From the NCBI RefSeq assembly GCF_900099785.1, contig NZ_FNDS01000018.1, forward strand, positions 1 through 64,000: a stretch of DNA of 64,000 nucleotides, read 5' to 3'. The notes under the pieces are model-generated. The model was given only the letters and a program-made list of their open reading frames with translations, was not told the origin of the DNA and searched no databases. Shown here in pieces: positions 62,922-64,000 of this stretch. Numbering within the stretch: the stretch's first letter is position 1; each line of letters starts with the position of its first letter. The position numbers were made by a program, and so were the translations under genes. Origin of the DNA: Pseudomonas panipatensis (lineage in GTDB: Bacteria > Pseudomonadota > Gammaproteobacteria > Pseudomonadales > Pseudomonadaceae).

Positions 62922-62997
62922 TGCGTCCCTTGCCAACGGCAGGGGCATCGCTTCGCTCCTGCCATCCCACGGGGATGACCGGCAGGGCGTCGCGGGC

Positions 62998-64000
62998 TCA
63001 GGCCTTCATCCACTCCCGCAAGCGCAGCAGCATGGCGTCGCAGGCGTCGAGTTGCTCGATGCTGACGAACTCGTCCGGCTTGTGGCCCTGGTCCATGCTG
63101 CCGGGGCCGCAGACCACGGTGGGGATGCCGGCCTGGTCGAACAGCCCGCCCTCGGTGCCGTAGGCCACGGTGGCGAAGTCGTTGCTGCCGCTGAGCAGCG
63201 CGAGCAATTCGGCGGCCTGGCTGTGCGGGTCGGTGGCCAGCGCCGGGTAGGCCGAGAGCGGGGTGAAGCGGATGTCGGTGCCGCCCTGCACCGCGCGCAT
63301 CTGCGGCAGCAGCTCGGTTTCGGCGTAGTCGCGCAGGGCGTCGGCGACTTGCTGCGGATCGTCGCTGGGCAGGGCGCGGACCTCGAAGTCGAACTGGCAT
63401 TCGGCCGGGACGATGTTCAGCGCGCGGCCGCCGCTGATCACCCCGGTCTGCACCGTGGAGTAGGGCGGGTCGAAGCGCCGGTCATGGCGCGCCGGATCGG
63501 CCAGGCGCGCGCCGATCTCGCCGAGGCGGCCGATCAGCTTCGCCGCGTATTCGATGGCGTTCACCCCCTGCGGCGCATAGGCCGAATGGCAGGCCGCGCC
63601 GTGCACCTGGCAGCGCATGGCCAGCTTGCCCTTGTGCCCGAGCACCGGCTTCAGCTCGGTGGGTTCGCCGATGATGCAGACGAGCGGTTTGTGCGCGCGC
63701 TGTTCCAGCGCGGCGAGCAGCGAGCGCACGCCGAGGCAGCCGACTTCCTCGTCGTAGGAGAACGCCAGGTGCAGCGGCAGGCGCAGTGGCTGCGCGAGGA
63801 AGGCCGGCACGGCGGCCAGCACGCAGGCGATGTAGCCCTTCATGTCGGCACTGCCGCGTCCGTACAGGCGGCCATCCTTTTCGGTCAGCGCGAACGGCGG
63901 AACCGTCCAGGCCTGGCCATCCACCGGCACCACGTCGGTATGCCCGGACAGGCACACGCCGCCGCGCTCGCGCGGGCCGAGGGTAGCGAAAAGGTTGGCC
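62998..64000 (-). CDS. argE: Acetylornithine deacetylase (partial, N-terminus beyond the window)
   Basis: M20 family metallopeptidase, about 334 residues present; the 5' end runs off at 64000 (the frame reads ANLFATLGPRERGGVCLSGH before the window edge). Metal motifs: CLSGHTDVVPVDG, then YGRGSADMKGYIACVL with the bridging Asp, then FSYDEEVGCLGVRSLL with the catalytic Glu. VCGPGSMDQGHKPDEFVSIE near the end is characteristic of ArgE. It removes acetate from N-acetylornithine in arginine synthesis. Confidence 0.9.
   Translation of the reverse strand, partial: ANLFATLGPRERGGVCLSGHTDVVPVDGQAWTVPPFALTEKDGRLYGRGSADMKGYIACVLAAVPAFLAQPLRLPLHLAFSYDEEVGCLGVRSLLAALEQRAHKPLVCIIGEPTELKPVLGHKGKLAMRCQVHGAACHSAYAPQGVNAIEYAAKLIGRLGEIGARLADPARHDRRFDPPYSTVQTGVISGGRALNIVPAECQFDFEVRALPSDDPQQVADALRDYAETELLPQMRAVQGGTDIRFTPLSAYPALATDPHSQAAELLALLSGSNDFATVAYGTEGGLFDQAGIPTVVCGPGSMDQGHKPDEFVSIEQLDACDAMLLRLREWMKA

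Noticed and set aside
1-64000. CRISPR array, tRNA or rRNA genes
   Set aside because: No regularly spaced short repeats and no tRNA or rRNA signature seen; the rRNA-like boxA motifs are isolated elements.

Overview
The window looks like the chromosome of a high-GC Pseudomonas of the P. aeruginosa / P. citronellolis / P. nitroreducens kind. Several gene blocks have the order I remember from P. aeruginosa PAO1: citA, a GNAT gene and an M16 peptidase; the carnitine block cdhR, caiX, cdhC, cdhA, cdhB and a lipolytic enzyme; and ahpC-ahpF. I see no rRNA, tRNA or CRISPR array. The species call is inference from protein character and synteny.

Positions 1-9.5 kb are accessory DNA: a tandem array of five displaced polymorphic-toxin tails, each with its immunity gene. 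The order is: (1) a hemagglutinin tail with a barnase toxin (interrupted by a frameshift in a G7 tract) plus barstar; (2) a methyltransferase-like toxin plus a 197-aa immunity candidate; (3) a toxin of possible GNAT fold plus a 106-aa immunity candidate; (4) a zinc-deaminase toxin plus a 117-aa immunity candidate; (5) a 36-codon toxin stub plus an Imm8-type immunity gene. Between cassettes lies the same non-coding unit: a GC-rich terminator, conserved blocks, and a perfect or near-perfect rRNA-type boxA (TGCTCTTTAACAA). Each toxin fragment is joined to this unit at a different point and lacks a convincing start, so the array looks like a silent toxin reservoir with intact immunity genes. It ends at a transposase remnant. 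Toxin and immunity genes are visibly AT-richer than the rest.

9.7-24.5 kb is ordinary chromosome: a lipoprotein serine protease, citrate transporter, GNAT, M16 peptidase, SDR epimerase, an overlapping pair made of a globin-coupled GGDEF-EAL protein and the Aer aerotaxis receptor, a Na/Pi transporter with PhoU domain, an LEA-2 lipoprotein, an AEC transporter, and APS kinase next to a sulfotransferase. 25-38 kb holds a NitT/TauT-type ABC transporter, a GMC oxidoreductase, the carnitine catabolism cluster and cardiolipin synthase. 38-40.5 kb holds ahpF and ahpC.

40.5-54.5 kb is largely a purine/nucleoside uptake and oxidation block: a BMP-type ABC transporter without a local binding protein, divergent xdhABC, a RutR-like TetR regulator, an NCS2 xanthine/urate-type permease and a Tsx-like porin. 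The xdhA/ABC-transporter intergenic region carries two matches to the RutR palindrome. An 8-oxoguanine deaminase at 61.5 kb fits the same theme. Inside this block, 49.0-50.0 kb is non-coding, holds a decayed chemoreceptor start and is dense in DnaA-box-like 9-mers.

55-64 kb holds a gamma-glutamyltransferase, an AraC regulator, a KgtP-type transporter behind a sigma-54 promoter, a FetAB-like exporter, an SDR, the deaminase, and the 3' part of argE running off the end of the window.
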